Part shown: piece after piece, positions 53,363 to 61,852 of the stretch
How positions within the stretch are numbered: the stretch's first letter is position 1
Layout: each line of letters starts with the position of its first letter
From: VYFG01 sp022827325
GTDB lineage: Bacteria; Pseudomonadota; Gammaproteobacteria; Arenicellales; Poriferihabitantaceae
NCBI GenBank assembly: GCA_022827325.1
Contig: JAJDTE010000143.1
Location: 1 to 64,000 of the forward strand
Length of the DNA stretch: 64,000 nucleotides
Reading direction: 5' to 3'
Notes under the pieces: generated by a model
The model's input: only the letters and a program-made list of their open reading frames with translations
Told to the model about the DNA's origin: nothing
The model's database searches: none
Translations under genes and position numbers: made by a program

Positions 53363-54097
53363 ATGCCTCTAGCCCCCATGCTACGAACCACGCCTGGCAA
53401 ACTGTACGTGCACATCGCCAGCGTCATCCGTCGCCGGATCGAGAACGGCGATTGGAAACCCGGGGACCAGATTCCAACGATATCGAGCTTGGCCAAACAG
53501 CTCGATGTGGCCATCGTTTCGGTGCGCCAGGCGCTGGATTTGCTCGAGCAGGACGGTCTGCTGCGCCGCCAGCAGGGCAAAGGAACCTTCGTTGAAGAGA
53601 GTGCCGCGATAAAGCAGATCTGGCTGGAGATGGACTCGACCTGGGGCGCGCTGGTCAAGAAATGGGAAGGTATCAGCCCAACGATCCTGGCGGCGCATGA
53701 CCATGTAGTCGATGTGCCGCTGCGGCCGGGAGAGGGGTTTCCGGTCGGCCCGTATCACTTTATGCGGCGGCTGCACGCCTTCGAAGGTGCGCCGTATGCG
53801 ATCGTCAACATATACCTCGACATGGCAATCTACGAATGGGCGCCGGATCGTTTCGACGCCGAGCGCGTGGTGCCCATCATCCAGGCGATGGATGATGTCG
53901 AGATTGGTGCGGCCACCGAGGTGCTGAGTGTTGCCGAAGCAGAGGCCAATACCGCTGATCTGCTCGGTATCCGGCTGCATTCCCCGATTGCCGAAGTCCG
54001 GCGTGTCGTGAAAAACCGCGAGGGTTTCGTGATCTTCCTGGCCGAATGCGTTTACCGAGGCGACATGGTGAAACTCGAACGCCGCTTCGTCATATGA
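53363..54097 (+). CDS. GntR-family regulator with UTRA ligand-binding domain
   Basis: A 244-residue regulator. The winged helix is at about 12-75 (GKLYVHIASVIRRRIENGDW, TISSLAKQLDVAIVSVRQAL, LLRRQQGKGTFV). The HutC/UTRA-type domain follows (PYHFMRRLHAFEGAPYAIVN, SVAEAEANTADLLG, FVIFLAECVYRGD) and would sense a small metabolite. It starts the operon with a tripartite tricarboxylate transporter and probably controls uptake of that transporter's substrate. Confidence 0.9.
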   Translation: MPLAPMLRTTPGKLYVHIASVIRRRIENGDWKPGDQIPTISSLAKQLDVAIVSVRQALDLLEQDGLLRRQQGKGTFVEESAAIKQIWLEMDSTWGALVKKWEGISPTILAAHDHVVDVPLRPGEGFPVGPYHFMRRLHAFEGAPYAIVNIYLDMAIYEWAPDRFDAERVVPIIQAMDDVEIGAATEVLSVAEAEANTADLLGIRLHSPIAEVRRVVKNREGFVIFLAECVYRGDMVKLERRFVI

Positions 54098-54150
54098 GCC
54101 GGCCTGCACCGGCAGGCAGGCAACCACCAACCGCGCATAGGAGGTTAGAA

Positions 54151-55113
54151 ATGAAGTTTTTATTCAAAACAGCCAGTCTGCTGGCCGCGCTGCTCCTGTT
54201 CCCCGCGACAGCCCAGGCCGAATTTCCGAACAAGCCGATCACGGTGCTGAACGGTGCCGGTGTTGGCGGCGGTGTCGATACCTACGGGCGCATCGTCGCA
54301 AGCGTCGCACCGGATGTCCTCGACGGTCAGCCAATGATCGTCGTAAACCGGCCTGGCGGAGCCCATACGGTAGCGTTGAAGCACCTGAAACGTGCCAAAC
54401 CGGACGGCTACACCCTCGCGATGGTGTCTTTCGGCAGCAGCGTCATTGCTTCTACGTTGCGCGATATCGGACTCGACCCCATCAATGAGTTCGAGTTTGT
54501 CGCCCAAGTTGGCGCCATCGTGCCCGCGCTGTTTGTCAAGCAGGGCAGTGCCTATGCGGACCCGACATCGGTCATCGAAGCCGCCAGGCAAAATCCCGGA
54601 AACATGAGCTATGGCCACTCCGGCCGGGGCTCGGCGACAAATATCGCCATGGTCGCCTGGCTTGCCGCAAACGATATCTCGATGAAGGACGTGCCGTTCA
54701 AGGGCGGCGGTCAGTCGCGAGCCGCGCTGATTGCCGGCGACGTCGATTTCCTCAGTACCGGCATCCAGCAGTACAGCGGTTTCAAGGACAAGATCAACGC
54801 GCTCGGTGTATTTCCGGGCGTACGGGACAATGCCTTTTCCGAGGTGCTGACGATGAAGGAACAGGGTGTCGCATTTGTCGATGTCTATTCGCCGGTGATG
54901 ATCCTGGCGCCGAAAGAGACACCACCCGATGTGATCGCCCGATTGGAAAAGGCGATCGCCGATACGGTCGAGAATCGGGCCTTTACCAAGCTTGCCAAGT
55001 CCGCCAACCTAAACGTCGTGTTTGCCAGCAGCGAGGACTCCAGGACGTTGATGGAACGTCTATCACGCGAGTGGGCGTCGACGCTCGATCAGGTGAAGGC
55101 ATCTGTAAACTAG
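54151..55113 (+). CDS. tctC: tripartite tricarboxylate transporter substrate-binding protein (TctC/Bug)
   Basis: A 320-residue periplasmic binding protein. Signal peptide LLAALLLFPATAQA; then EFPNKPITVLNGAGVGGGVDT, PMIVVNRPGGAHTVALKHL and SYGHSGRGSATNIAMVAWLA, which are Bug-family signatures. It captures a carboxylate for the TctAB permease. Excellent ribosome binding site (GGAGG) before ATG 54151. Confidence 0.93.
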   Translation: MKFLFKTASLLAALLLFPATAQAEFPNKPITVLNGAGVGGGVDTYGRIVASVAPDVLDGQPMIVVNRPGGAHTVALKHLKRAKPDGYTLAMVSFGSSVIASTLRDIGLDPINEFEFVAQVGAIVPALFVKQGSAYADPTSVIEAARQNPGNMSYGHSGRGSATNIAMVAWLAANDISMKDVPFKGGGQSRAALIAGDVDFLSTGIQQYSGFKDKINALGVFPGVRDNAFSEVLTMKEQGVAFVDVYSPVMILAPKETPPDVIARLEKAIADTVENRAFTKLAKSANLNVVFASSEDSRTLMERLSREWASTLDQVKASVN

Positions 55114-55127
55114 GTCGTCCCGGTCCG

Positions 55128-55607
55128 GTGCCACATGCGGATCGCATCACCGGTGGGCTCGTTATCGCTCTTGGCAGCTTTCTGTTCGTATTCAGCCGTT
55201 CGATCGAAGGATTTGGTGATGATCCGGTCGGTCCCCGGTTCTTGCCGCAGACAGCAACCCTGGGACTGGTTCTGCTGGGCGCCCTGCTGGTTGCTAATCC
55301 CGGAGTCAGGCATGCCAGGACCGACCTGACCGACATCGCGACCGAGGCGAAATCACAAGGATTGCCGCCGGTTATTCTGGCAATGGTCGGAATCGTCTAT
55401 GTGGGCCTGTTTCACGTGGTCGGTTATCTGCTGGCCACGGCACTGGTTCTGCCGTCCGTGCTGGTTGTCTTCGGCCATCGCCGGCCGGTGAGAATCCTGG
55501 TCCTGAGCCTCCTGGTCACAGCAGCGTTCTACGGAGTCTTTTTTGTCCTGCTAGGTGCCCACGACCCACCCGGCGTCTGGCTCGATCTCAGGGGGCTGCT
55601 CGACTAG
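55128..55607 (+). CDS. tctB: tripartite tricarboxylate transporter small membrane subunit (TctB)
   Basis: A protein of about 159 residues with four hydrophobic segments: DRITGGLVIALGSFLFVFS, FLPQTATLGLVLLGALLVA, a third around PPVILAMVGIVYVGLFHVVGY and a C-terminal one. It is the small subunit of the transporter. No ATG is available; the GTG at 55128 gives the usual TctB start (ADRITGG). The frame is open back to a GTG at 55071 inside tctC. Confidence 0.85.
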   Translation: MPHADRITGGLVIALGSFLFVFSRSIEGFGDDPVGPRFLPQTATLGLVLLGALLVANPGVRHARTDLTDIATEAKSQGLPPVILAMVGIVYVGLFHVVGYLLATALVLPSVLVVFGHRRPVRILVLSLLVTAAFYGVFFVLLGAHDPPGVWLDLRGLLD

Positions 55608-55619
55608 CCGACTATTCCC

Positions 55620-57137
55620 GTGGATATCCTGGCCGGCTTTGAAACGATTACGGGCGATCCGGTGGCGATGGCTGCCCTGTTGCTGGCCGCGGTGGCCGGG
55701 GTCATCGTCGGCGCCATACCCGGTCTCACGACGGCAGCCGCCATTGCCATGCTGGTACCGTTGACATATTACGTTCCGCCGCTGCCGGCGCTCGTATTTC
55801 TCTATGTGATGGGCAAATCCGGCCGGTTCGGTGGATCGATATCCGCCATTCTGTTCAATACACCGGGCACCGCGGCATCTGCGGCCACAATGCTCGACGG
55901 CCATCCACTGGTCAGGAAAGGAAAGGCCGGCAAGGCTCTGAAAATGGCTTCAGTCGCCTCGGTTTGCGGCGACTTTTGCGGTGACCTGATCCTGATCTTC
56001 GGCGTCGTGTTCATCGCCCAGTACACTGAAAGACTGGGACCGCCCGAATACTTTGCCGCCCACCTGATGGCGTTCGTCCTGATTGGCAGCATGATTGGCA
56101 AATCCATCCTCAAGGGATTCATCAGCGGCCTGTTGGGTGTTGTCCTCAGCACAGTCGGTCTCGACACCATCAGCGGAATGCCTCGGCTTACTTTCGGTAT
56201 CGCCGAGCTCGAGGGAGGCCTGTCCCTGGTACCGCTGCTGATCGGCGTCTTCGTGCTTTCCGAGGTGTTCGTCCGGAGCGAACAGTCGGCCGCCGCCAGC
56301 GTCGAGACCTCGCCCCGTCAATCGCAAAATCCGGGTGATCAGACGCTGCATTGGTCAGAAATCAGGCCCTGTGTTCCGGTCATACTGCGCTCCACCGGCA
56401 TCGGCTCGATGATCGGAATGCTGCCGGGAATCGGCTCGGCGGTAGCTTGCTTCATTGCCTACGGGGAAGAAAAACGCCGGGCACCGGATCCGGAGAAATG
56501 GGGAACCGGCGAATTAAGGGGTATTGCCGCACCGGAATCGGCGAACAACGCCGTATCCGGACCAAGCATGATTCCCTTGCTTGCCCTCGGCATTCCAGGC
56601 AGCACGATCGCCGCCATCCTGGTATCGGTCTTCCTGATACACGGCATAACCGTCGGCCCGTCCATCTTCGTCCAGGACCGCGATCTTGTCTTTGGTCTGT
56701 TTGCCAGCGGCCTGATTGGCATACTGGTTTACGGTGCCATCGGTTATTATGCCGGCCCAGTGGTCGGACGGCTGGTGGCCATGCTGTCACCGAACATGAT
56801 CTACCCGTTCGTTTTCCTGACAGCGTTCGTCGCCGCCTACTCGGCACGAAACAGCCTGCTGGACGTGTTGGTTATGACCCTCTTCGGTATCGTTGGCTAC
56901 GGCATGAAAAAGTTCGATTTCAGTCCGGCCGCGCTGATCATTTCGTTCGTGCTCACACGCGGTGCAGAAGAAAGCCTGCGCCAGTCGCTGATTATCAGCG
57001 ACAACGGCCCGTTGATATTCTTCGAGCGTCCATTTGCCATCGGATGCTTTGTCATCATGGCGGTGCTGCTGGGAATCCGCGTACGTACTCGGCGCAACCC
57101 GGTTAGCACAAGGCAAGATAAAATGACCTCCGGGTAA
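55620..57137 (+). CDS. tctA: tripartite tricarboxylate transporter large membrane subunit (TctA)
   Basis: A 505-residue membrane protein with about twelve helices. TctA motifs: VGAIPGLTTAAAIAMLVPLTY, GSISAILFNTPGTAASAATM, MIGMLPGIGSAVACFIAYG and ESANNAVSGPSMIPLLALGIPGS. The start is GTG 55620, 12 bases after tctB. It completes the gntR-tctCBA set. Confidence 0.92.
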   Translation: MDILAGFETITGDPVAMAALLLAAVAGVIVGAIPGLTTAAAIAMLVPLTYYVPPLPALVFLYVMGKSGRFGGSISAILFNTPGTAASAATMLDGHPLVRKGKAGKALKMASVASVCGDFCGDLILIFGVVFIAQYTERLGPPEYFAAHLMAFVLIGSMIGKSILKGFISGLLGVVLSTVGLDTISGMPRLTFGIAELEGGLSLVPLLIGVFVLSEVFVRSEQSAAASVETSPRQSQNPGDQTLHWSEIRPCVPVILRSTGIGSMIGMLPGIGSAVACFIAYGEEKRRAPDPEKWGTGELRGIAAPESANNAVSGPSMIPLLALGIPGSTIAAILVSVFLIHGITVGPSIFVQDRDLVFGLFASGLIGILVYGAIGYYAGPVVGRLVAMLSPNMIYPFVFLTAFVAAYSARNSLLDVLVMTLFGIVGYGMKKFDFSPAALIISFVLTRGAEESLRQSLIISDNGPLIFFERPFAIGCFVIMAVLLGIRVRTRRNPVSTRQDKMTSG

Positions 57138-57557
57138 ATTGGCAGGCACGCGGGTGATCCGCGGCGGAACAAGGCATTGACAGACCACCGGATCCGGCTG
57201 CAATTCAGGGCGTCCGGCGATTACGCCGGCGGGGGCAGCCCCCATGTCGGGGCAGCGTGATTGCCCATTGATGGCAGAAAGTATGACTATCGCCCTACCT
57301 CGTTGAAATCCATGGGGAAATTCCGGGAACAGCGACAGCATGGAAAAGGCCTTGGTCGCCAGCGGCACCGGGGATAGCAGCGTGGCGAACGACAGAGCCG
57401 GGGCAATCCGGAAACACCGTTCCTCCCGAAATAACGCCGGTACCGCGTGTGACAGGCGCAGCAGATCCTTCCCCTTTTGCGTCAGTGATGGCGTGTATCT
57501 TGCCTCGACCATGGCAGCGACATATATTCCCGGCAGTACAGCAGCGCCCCCTGGTCC
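57138..57557. other. intergenic stretch, possible decayed coding remnant
   Basis: About 420 bases between tctA and the arsC-like gene. On the minus strand around 57540-57260 one reading frame gives a protein-like run (YTPSLTQKGKDLLRL, RIAPALSFATLL), without a start or a complete domain. It may be the remnant of a gene or chance in high-GC DNA. No RNA gene or clear terminator was seen. Confidence 0.3.
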
Positions 57558-57908
57558 ATGACCCGCATCTATCACAACCCGTGTTGTTCGAAATCCCGCG
57601 CCGTCCTTTCCCTGCTCGAGGCCAGGGGCATCGAACCGGAAGTGGTCCGCTACCTGGAGACGCCACCCGACGCGGACACGCTGCGCGGCATCGCCGACGC
57701 CCTTGGCTGTTCCGTGGGTGATTTCATGCGCAAGGGGGATGCCCTTTACCGGGAACTCGGCATCGCCGACGGAAATCACGACGAGGATGCGCTGATCCGG
57801 CTGGTCGTGGACAATCCCGTTTTGCTGGAACGTCCCATCGTTGTGCATGATGGCCGTGCCGTGATCGGCAGGCCGCCGGAAGCCGCGCTCACCCTGTTCG
57901 ACCGCTGA
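57558..57908 (+). CDS. ArsC/YfgD-type arsenate reductase family protein
   Basis: A 116-residue thioredoxin-fold protein. IYHNPCCSKSRAVLSLL carries the catalytic Cys10; EPEVVRYLETPP, MRKGDALYREL and LLERPIVVHDGRAVIGRPPE follow the E. coli YfgD pattern, which is shorter than plasmid ArsC. Reduction of arsenate by glutathione/glutaredoxin is possible, but YfgD-like proteins are not proven reductases. No arsB or arsR is nearby. Confidence 0.87.
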   Translation: MTRIYHNPCCSKSRAVLSLLEARGIEPEVVRYLETPPDADTLRGIADALGCSVGDFMRKGDALYRELGIADGNHDEDALIRLVVDNPVLLERPIVVHDGRAVIGRPPEAALTLFDR

Positions 57909-57930
57909 CCCGATCACCGGAGACATCAAC

Positions 57931-58500
57931 ATGAACAAGCCTGCAGAAACCGTTTCGTTCACCCGCATGGAAGACGGCACGCGGGAAGAATACGCATTGC
58001 TGGCCGTCCACGAGGAGTCCGCCATCGGCGCCCTGCCGGAACGGCTCATGAAGGCCATGGAGCAGCTGGACGGCAGTCTGGAGGGCTACCGGGTCTCCCG
58101 TCTCGAGCATTCCCTCCAGTCCGCCACGCGGGCGTACCATGCGGGCGAGGACGAGGAGATGGTGGTGGCCGCCCTATTGCACGATATCGGCGACATCCTG
58201 GCCCCGGCCTCCCACAGCGAGATGTCCGCGGCCGTCCTCAGACTCTATGTCTCCGAGCGGGTGCACTGGATCATCAAGCATCATGGCCTGTTCCAGTCGT
58301 ACTACTATGCCCATCACTATGACAAGGACCGGCATGCCCGCGACCGTTTCAGGGACCACCCCTGGTACCAGGACTGCGTGGACTTCTGCCGGAACTACGA
58401 CCAGAACTGCTTCGACCCGGAATACCCGTCCCTGCCGCTGGAGTTTTTCCGGCCCATGGTGGAACGGGTGATGTCGAAGCCCCGGGAGTATTCCTTCTGA
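57931..58500 (+). CDS. HD-domain protein, PhnZ-like
   Basis: A 189-residue HD-domain protein with EHSLQSA (metal His), AALLHDIGDILAP (His-Asp pair), SHSEMSA and KHHGLFQSYYYAHHY (further His ligands), and the C-terminal FCRNYDQNCFDPEYPSLPLE. This pattern resembles PhnZ and related HD diiron oxygenases that cleave phosphonates. However, the Tyr and Glu before the first His that are important in PhnZ do not seem to be conserved, and no phn gene is near. A phosphohydrolase role is also possible. Confidence 0.72.
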   Translation: MNKPAETVSFTRMEDGTREEYALLAVHEESAIGALPERLMKAMEQLDGSLEGYRVSRLEHSLQSATRAYHAGEDEEMVVAALLHDIGDILAPASHSEMSAAVLRLYVSERVHWIIKHHGLFQSYYYAHHYDKDRHARDRFRDHPWYQDCVDFCRNYDQNCFDPEYPSLPLEFFRPMVERVMSKPREYSF

Positions 58501-58506
58501 ACCGCC

Positions 58507-58522
58507 GGCGGCGGGTGCCGCC
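58507..58522. terminator. hairpin between converging HD gene and gyrB
   Basis: GGCGGC-GGGT-GCCGCC, a perfect 6-base stem in the 36-base gap between two converging genes. No T run follows on either side, so termination is only a suggestion from position. Confidence 0.35.
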
Positions 58523-58536
58523 TGTGCCGGGCCGGA

Positions 58537-60930
58537 CTAGACGTCCAGGTTGCTGACCGCGAACGCGTTCTTCTCGATAAACTCCCGGCGCGGTTCCACC
58601 TGGTCCCCCATCAGGGTGGTGAACGTCTCGTCGGCTGCAATGGCGTCCTCGATGTTCACCTTGAGCAGACGCCGTATCTCGGGGTCCATGGTGGTTTCCC
58701 AGAGCTGGTCCGGGTTCATTTCACCGAGTCCCTTGTAGCGCTGGATGGCGACCCCCTTCCGCGCCCGGGCAAGAATGCTGTCCACCGCCCCGGCGAAGCC
58801 CTCCTCCCTGGTTTCCGTCTCGCCCCAGCGGACGGTGATCACGCCCGTCTCGATGTCCCTCAGGCGGGTGGCCAGCACCACCATGGCCCGGTATTCCGGG
58901 CTCTTGAAGAATTCACCTCCGAGTTGAACCGTCTCCGTCAGTCCGTAGCGTTTCCGGTCCACGGCGATTTCCCGATCCGCGGGTTCAAACCGCACCTCGT
59001 AGCGGACCACATCGGAGTGTCCCGGGTTGAGGGCCTCCTCGAGGGCGGCGACAATGCGCTCGGCCCTCCCCTGCTGGAGATCCTCGGGCAGCACCGGCTC
59101 GATCCGGAGCAGGGCCTCGAGCACGGGACGCTGGTAGCGCCGCGACAGCCGCTGGATGGTGGACTGGACCGACTGCAGGTCCAGGATGGTCGACTTCAGT
59201 TCCGTGCCGGTCAGTTCGCCGCCATCCGCCAGCCCGAGCACGCCCTTCCGCGTGGCCAGGTCCAGCAGATGGGCGCTCATTTCGCTGTCATCCAGAAGAT
59301 AGGTTTCCTTCTTCTTGCTGGACAGCTTGTACAGTGGCGGCTGGGCGATGTAGACGTGGCCCCGTTCAAGGAGTTCGGGCATCTGGCGGAAAAAGAAGGT
59401 CAGGAGCAGCGTCCGGATATGGGAACCGTCCACATCCGCATCCGTCATGATGATGATCCGGTGATAGCGCAGCCGGCTGATGTCGAAGTCATCCTTGCCG
59501 ATACCGGTTCCCAGCGCGGTGATCAGCGTCCCCACCTCGTCGGACGTGAGCATCTTGTCGAAGCGCGCCTTCTCCACGTTCAGGATCTTTCCCTTGAGGG
59601 GCAGGATGGCCTGGAAGCGCCGGTCCCGCGCCTGCTTGGCGCTGCCGCCGGCGGAGTCGCCCTCCACCAGGTAGATCTCGCACAGTGCGGGATCCTTTTC
59701 CTGGCAGTCGGCCAGCTTGCCGGGCAGTCCGCCCAGATCCAGGGCGTTCTTGCGGCGGGTCAGTTCCCGCGCCTTGCGGGCCGCCTCCCGGGCACGGGCG
59801 GATTCCACGATGCGCTGGGCGATGATGCGCGCTTCCGCCGGGTTTTCCTGGAGGAAATTGCCGAGCTTTTCCGACACCATGCTTTCCACCGCGCCCTTGA
59901 CCTCCGAAGAAACCAGCTTGTCCTTGGTCTGGGAGGAGAATTTCGGATCCGTCACCTTGACCGAAAGCACGGCGGTCACGCCTTCCCGGCAGTCATCGCC
60001 GCTCAGGTTGACCTTCTCCTTCTTCGCGAGGCCAAGTCCATTGATATAGCCGCTGAGCGTTCTGGTCATGGCTCCCCGCAGGCCGGCGAGATGCGTGCCG
60101 CCGTCCGCCTGGGGGATGTTGTTGGTGTAGCAGAACACGTTCTCCTGGTAGGAGTCGTTCCACTGCATCGCCAGCTCCACGTGCACCCCGTCCCGGTCCC
60201 CGTTCACGTTGAAGACGGTGGGGTGAAGCGGGTTTTTCTTGCTGTTGAGGTGGCTGACGAACGCGGTGATGCCGCCTTCGTATTCGAACACCTCCGTATG
60301 GCCGTCCCGCTCGTCGTCCAGCTCGATGCGGACGCCGGAATTGAGGAAGGACAGTTCCCGCAGCCGTTTTGCCAGGATCTCGAACTTGTAATGGACCGCG
60401 CTGAAGACCTTGTGGCTGGCCATGAAAGTGACGCGGGTGCCGGTGCGGTCCGTGCCCCCGTTCGCCGTCAGGGGCATCTTGGGTTCGCCCATGGAGTACA
60501 GCTGGGTATGCACTTTTCCGTCCCGGTGGATTTCAAGCTCCAGTCGCTCTGACAGGGCGTTGACCACGGAGACCCCGACCCCGTGCAATCCCCCGGAGAC
60601 CTTGTAGGAGTTCTGGTCGAACTTGCCCCCGGCATGCAGCACCGTCATGATGACCTCCGCCGCGCTGCGTCCCTCTTCCACGAGAATGTCCGTGGGAATG
60701 CCCCGGCCGTCGTCGATCACGGAAATGGACTCGTCGGCGTGGATGACGACCTTGATCTCGCTGCAGTGCCCTGCCAGGGCCTCGTCGACCGCATTGTCAA
60801 CGACCTCGAACACCATGTGGTGCAGCCCAGTGCCGTCATCGGTGTCCCCGATGTACATTCCCGGTCGTTTTCTGACTGCATCGAGTCCTTTCAGAACCTT
60901 GATGTTGCTGGCGGTATAGTCTTGTGTCAT
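58537..60930 (-). CDS. gyrB: DNA gyrase subunit B
   Basis: A 797-residue ATPase subunit of gyrase. GHKL motifs: VFEVVDNAVDEALAGHCSEI, ISVIDDGRGIPTD, GGLHGVGVSVVNALS. The Toprim domain follows with LVEGDSAGGSAKQARDRRFQ, LPLKGKILNVEKA and IMTDADVDGSHIRTLLLTFF. The ending NPDQLWETTMDPEIRRLLKV is typical, and the length with an insert in the Toprim region fits proteobacterial GyrB. Part of the dnaA-dnaN-gyrB region, but recF is missing from its usual place. Confidence 0.97.
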   Translation of the reverse strand: MTQDYTASNIKVLKGLDAVRKRPGMYIGDTDDGTGLHHMVFEVVDNAVDEALAGHCSEIKVVIHADESISVIDDGRGIPTDILVEEGRSAAEVIMTVLHAGGKFDQNSYKVSGGLHGVGVSVVNALSERLELEIHRDGKVHTQLYSMGEPKMPLTANGGTDRTGTRVTFMASHKVFSAVHYKFEILAKRLRELSFLNSGVRIELDDERDGHTEVFEYEGGITAFVSHLNSKKNPLHPTVFNVNGDRDGVHVELAMQWNDSYQENVFCYTNNIPQADGGTHLAGLRGAMTRTLSGYINGLGLAKKEKVNLSGDDCREGVTAVLSVKVTDPKFSSQTKDKLVSSEVKGAVESMVSEKLGNFLQENPAEARIIAQRIVESARAREAARKARELTRRKNALDLGGLPGKLADCQEKDPALCEIYLVEGDSAGGSAKQARDRRFQAILPLKGKILNVEKARFDKMLTSDEVGTLITALGTGIGKDDFDISRLRYHRIIIMTDADVDGSHIRTLLLTFFFRQMPELLERGHVYIAQPPLYKLSSKKKETYLLDDSEMSAHLLDLATRKGVLGLADGGELTGTELKSTILDLQSVQSTIQRLSRRYQRPVLEALLRIEPVLPEDLQQGRAERIVAALEEALNPGHSDVVRYEVRFEPADREIAVDRKRYGLTETVQLGGEFFKSPEYRAMVVLATRLRDIETGVITVRWGETETREEGFAGAVDSILARARKGVAIQRYKGLGEMNPDQLWETTMDPEIRRLLKVNIEDAIAADETFTTLMGDQVEPRREFIEKNAFAVSNLDV

Positions 60931-60962
60931 GCAGAAACCGGGAGATCCGTATAAGCGTTTGA

Positions 60963-60968
60963 ATTATA
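60963..60968 (-). promoter_or_regulatory. -10 box of gyrB
   Basis: A perfect TATAAT on the minus strand, 32 bases before the gyrB ATG, at the edge of an AT-rich tract. No good -35 hexamer is visible at the right spacing. Confidence 0.45.
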
Positions 60969-61584
60969 TCATGAAACCACCCGCATTCGGGCCGGAACCC
61001 GATCAGGACATGATTTATTTTATATCTATTAATCAATTTGTTATATCATTGATTATACTCATGGATCGGACGTCATGCCGATCCTGGACAGCTGCCCGTC
61101 CGGCCATGGGCGAAGGCCCGCCACGAAGGCCCGCGGAACGGTGCGGAAATTCCCCTGCAGGCGCCGGATCGCCGGCCTTCAGCCCGCTGGTTCCGGTTCT
61201 CGGACGGCCGGCCGGTACGGTTTCCGTTGCAATGGCAAAAGGGCGAGCGATCCGGACACACGGCAATCTCACACCCCCCGGAGGGCAACCGATTCGGGCA
61301 TGGAGAAGCCCGCCCAGGGCCAGTCCGTGCGTTTTCCCGCTTCTTTCCCGCAAACCGACCTAGGGCCGTGGTCCCGGCGCTGCGGCAGTATCATCATCCA
61401 CGGACAATCGGTGAACGGAGATTCCACCCTGCCCCGTCACCGTGAATGACGGCCAGACGCGGCCTGTCGGGGAAACTGCGTGCCGGGTCATCCGCCGGCA
61501 GACGGTCAGGACGATCCCATGTCCCGAGTTTGGTGCAGTCGCAGTGCTTCGGAGAGACCCGGCCGCGTCGGTTCAGGTGTGCAA

Positions 61585-61600
61585 TGTTTCACGTGAAACA
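61585..61600. promoter_or_regulatory. parS centromere site 1 (ParB binding)
   Basis: TGTTTCACGTGAAACA, an exact 16-base match to the bacterial parS consensus bound by ParB. parAB themselves are not in the window. Confidence 0.93.
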
Positions 61601-61764
61601 TTTTCCGAGACAGATCCGTCCGAATTTTTATTCCTTCCGGCCTTTCCGCCGGGATGACATGGCCGGGCCAAATACGACCCGCTCCTTTCCCGGGGCCGGC
61701 GACAGCGCATTTCCGGTCGTTCGGTCAGCGGATGCCGGTTCGGAACGCGGTTCCCGGCCGAAGA

Positions 61765-61780
61765 TGTTTCACGTGAAACA
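61765..61780. promoter_or_regulatory. parS centromere site 2 (ParB binding)
   Basis: A second exact TGTTTCACGTGAAACA, exactly 180 bases from the first. Pairs of parS close to the origin seed ParB spreading and partition complex formation. Confidence 0.93.
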
Positions 61781-61852
61781 TTGCGCATCAAATGCGCACG
61801 GATTCAGCAGAGGAGGGAATGGTCCGGCCAGGAGCCGGACGGAGGCCGTGGA

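Larger units (their letters stand above)
60931..61852. other. long dnaN-gyrB spacer with two parS sites, no recF
   Basis: About 920 bases without a credible gene on either strand, where many bacteria carry recF. Contents: an AT-rich tract (about 61010-61060), a GC-rich middle with nothing recognisable, two perfect parS palindromes (61585-61600, 61765-61780) and a 7-base-arm hairpin TGCGCAT-CAA-ATGCGCA (61782-61798) after the second. It appears to serve chromosome segregation. Confidence 0.7.
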
